Shown here: piece after piece, positions 36,289 to 36,429 of the stretch
Layout of the letters: each line of letters begins with the position of its first letter
How positions within the stretch are numbered: position 1 is the stretch's first letter
Origin: Beijerinckiaceae bacterium
GTDB taxonomy: Bacteria; Pseudomonadota; Alphaproteobacteria; Rhizobiales; Beijerinckiaceae
Length of the DNA stretch: 36,429 nt
Assembly (NCBI GenBank): GCA_947478455.1
Contig: CANJWR010000027.1
Location: 1 to 36,429, forward strand
Direction: 5' to 3'
Translations under genes and position numbers: made by a program
Notes under the pieces: model-generated
The model's input: only the letters and a program-made list of their open reading frames with translations
What the model was told of the DNA's origin: nothing
The model's database searches: none

Positions 36289-36303
36289 GTTCCATGTATG
36301 TTC
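36289..36303. promoter_or_regulatory. LexA (SOS) operator, GTTC-N7-GTTC
   Basis: GTTC (36289-36292), seven bases, then GTTC (36300-36303) exactly match the direct-repeat LexA box of alphaproteobacteria. A third GTTC lies at 36279-36282, six bases from the second copy. The box overlaps the -10 of the putative minus-strand promoter, where bound LexA would block RNA polymerase. Confidence 0.7.
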
Positions 36304-36328
36304 TATTTTTATTCTCCAATCAAGGCAA
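36300..36328 (-). promoter_or_regulatory. Candidate promoter for the microprotein (and possibly dnaE)
   Basis: On the minus strand, TTGCCT (36323-36328) and TAGAAC (36300-36305) are 17 bases apart; each matches four of six sigma-70 positions. The start site would be near 36293, giving a leader of about 37 bases before the ATG at 36256. The surrounding DNA is AT-rich, unlike the coding regions. Motif evidence only. Confidence 0.4.
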
Positions 36329-36429
36329 GTGCGGCAAAATGGTAAATTTCAGTCAAGCCTTTGACACATATAATGATTATCTGACGCGGCAGCTATTGTT
36401 CGTCGGTTGGGCGTAAACGGCTTGGGACT

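Noticed and set aside
36361-36374. TTGACA followed by TATAAT near the right end.
   Set aside because: The two elements are only two bases apart, so they cannot form one sigma-70 promoter, and neither has a convincing partner at 16-18 bases.
36339-36416. A 25-codon ORF on the plus strand, to the right of the LexA box.
   Set aside because: It has no Shine-Dalgarno sequence at a suitable distance, no clear promoter and no recognisable product. The minus-strand microprotein has a much better control region. A rightward SOS gene starting beyond the window cannot be excluded.

Overview
The window looks like chromosomal DNA from an alphaproteobacterium, probably of the order Hyphomicrobiales (Bradyrhizobium/Rhodopseudomonas/Xanthobacteraceae-like). 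The grounds are GC-rich codon use, a trpG-trpD-trpC-moaC-moeA block, a queA/tgt pair, a DnaE1-type polymerase, and a direct-repeat GTTC-N7-GTTC LexA operator, which is the alphaproteobacterial form of the SOS box. No rRNA, tRNA, insertion sequence, prophage or CRISPR array was seen. No stretch longer than 300 bases lacks a gene. All family assignments come from reading motifs; no database search was run.

Left third (98-17595) is an uptake and catabolism region. A small DUF4337-type membrane protein diverges from an M20 amidohydrolase. That gene is followed by a complete dipeptide/oligopeptide ABC importer (binding protein, two permeases, two ATPases; 2089-7602). Next come an extradiol-dioxygenase-like VOC protein and a convergent RraA/aldolase-family gene. 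An iron(III)/polyamine-type ABC importer follows, with an ATPase, a fused double permease and two tandem paralogous binding proteins. The run ends with a cysteine-dioxygenase-like cupin and two near-identical arylmalonate-decarboxylase/Asp-Glu-racemase-fold proteins that flank an orphan TctC-type binding protein. A rho-independent terminator closes this run. Together these genes suggest import and breakdown of small organic acids, perhaps aromatic-derived, but the substrate cannot be read from sequence.

Middle (17656-26071): a Tat-exported calcineurin-like phosphoesterase diverges from trpG-trpD-trpC-moaC-moeA (tryptophan and molybdopterin synthesis). A lone iron/polyamine-type binding protein and a convergent D-2-hydroxyacid dehydrogenase follow, separated by a strong hairpin terminator.

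Right third (26284-36429): an isochorismatase-fold amidohydrolase is followed by an NCS2-like permease and an AEC-family transporter. Then comes queA, a small unknown gene and tgt, which are nearly overlapping and make the queuosine tRNA modification. On the other strand lie a small secreted coiled-coil protein and dnaE. Just upstream of dnaE, on the same strand, is the most interesting find: a 32-codon ORF for a single-pass membrane microprotein. It has its own Shine-Dalgarno sequence, and a LexA box overlaps its putative promoter. This is the architecture of an SOS-induced division inhibitor such as Caulobacter SidA.
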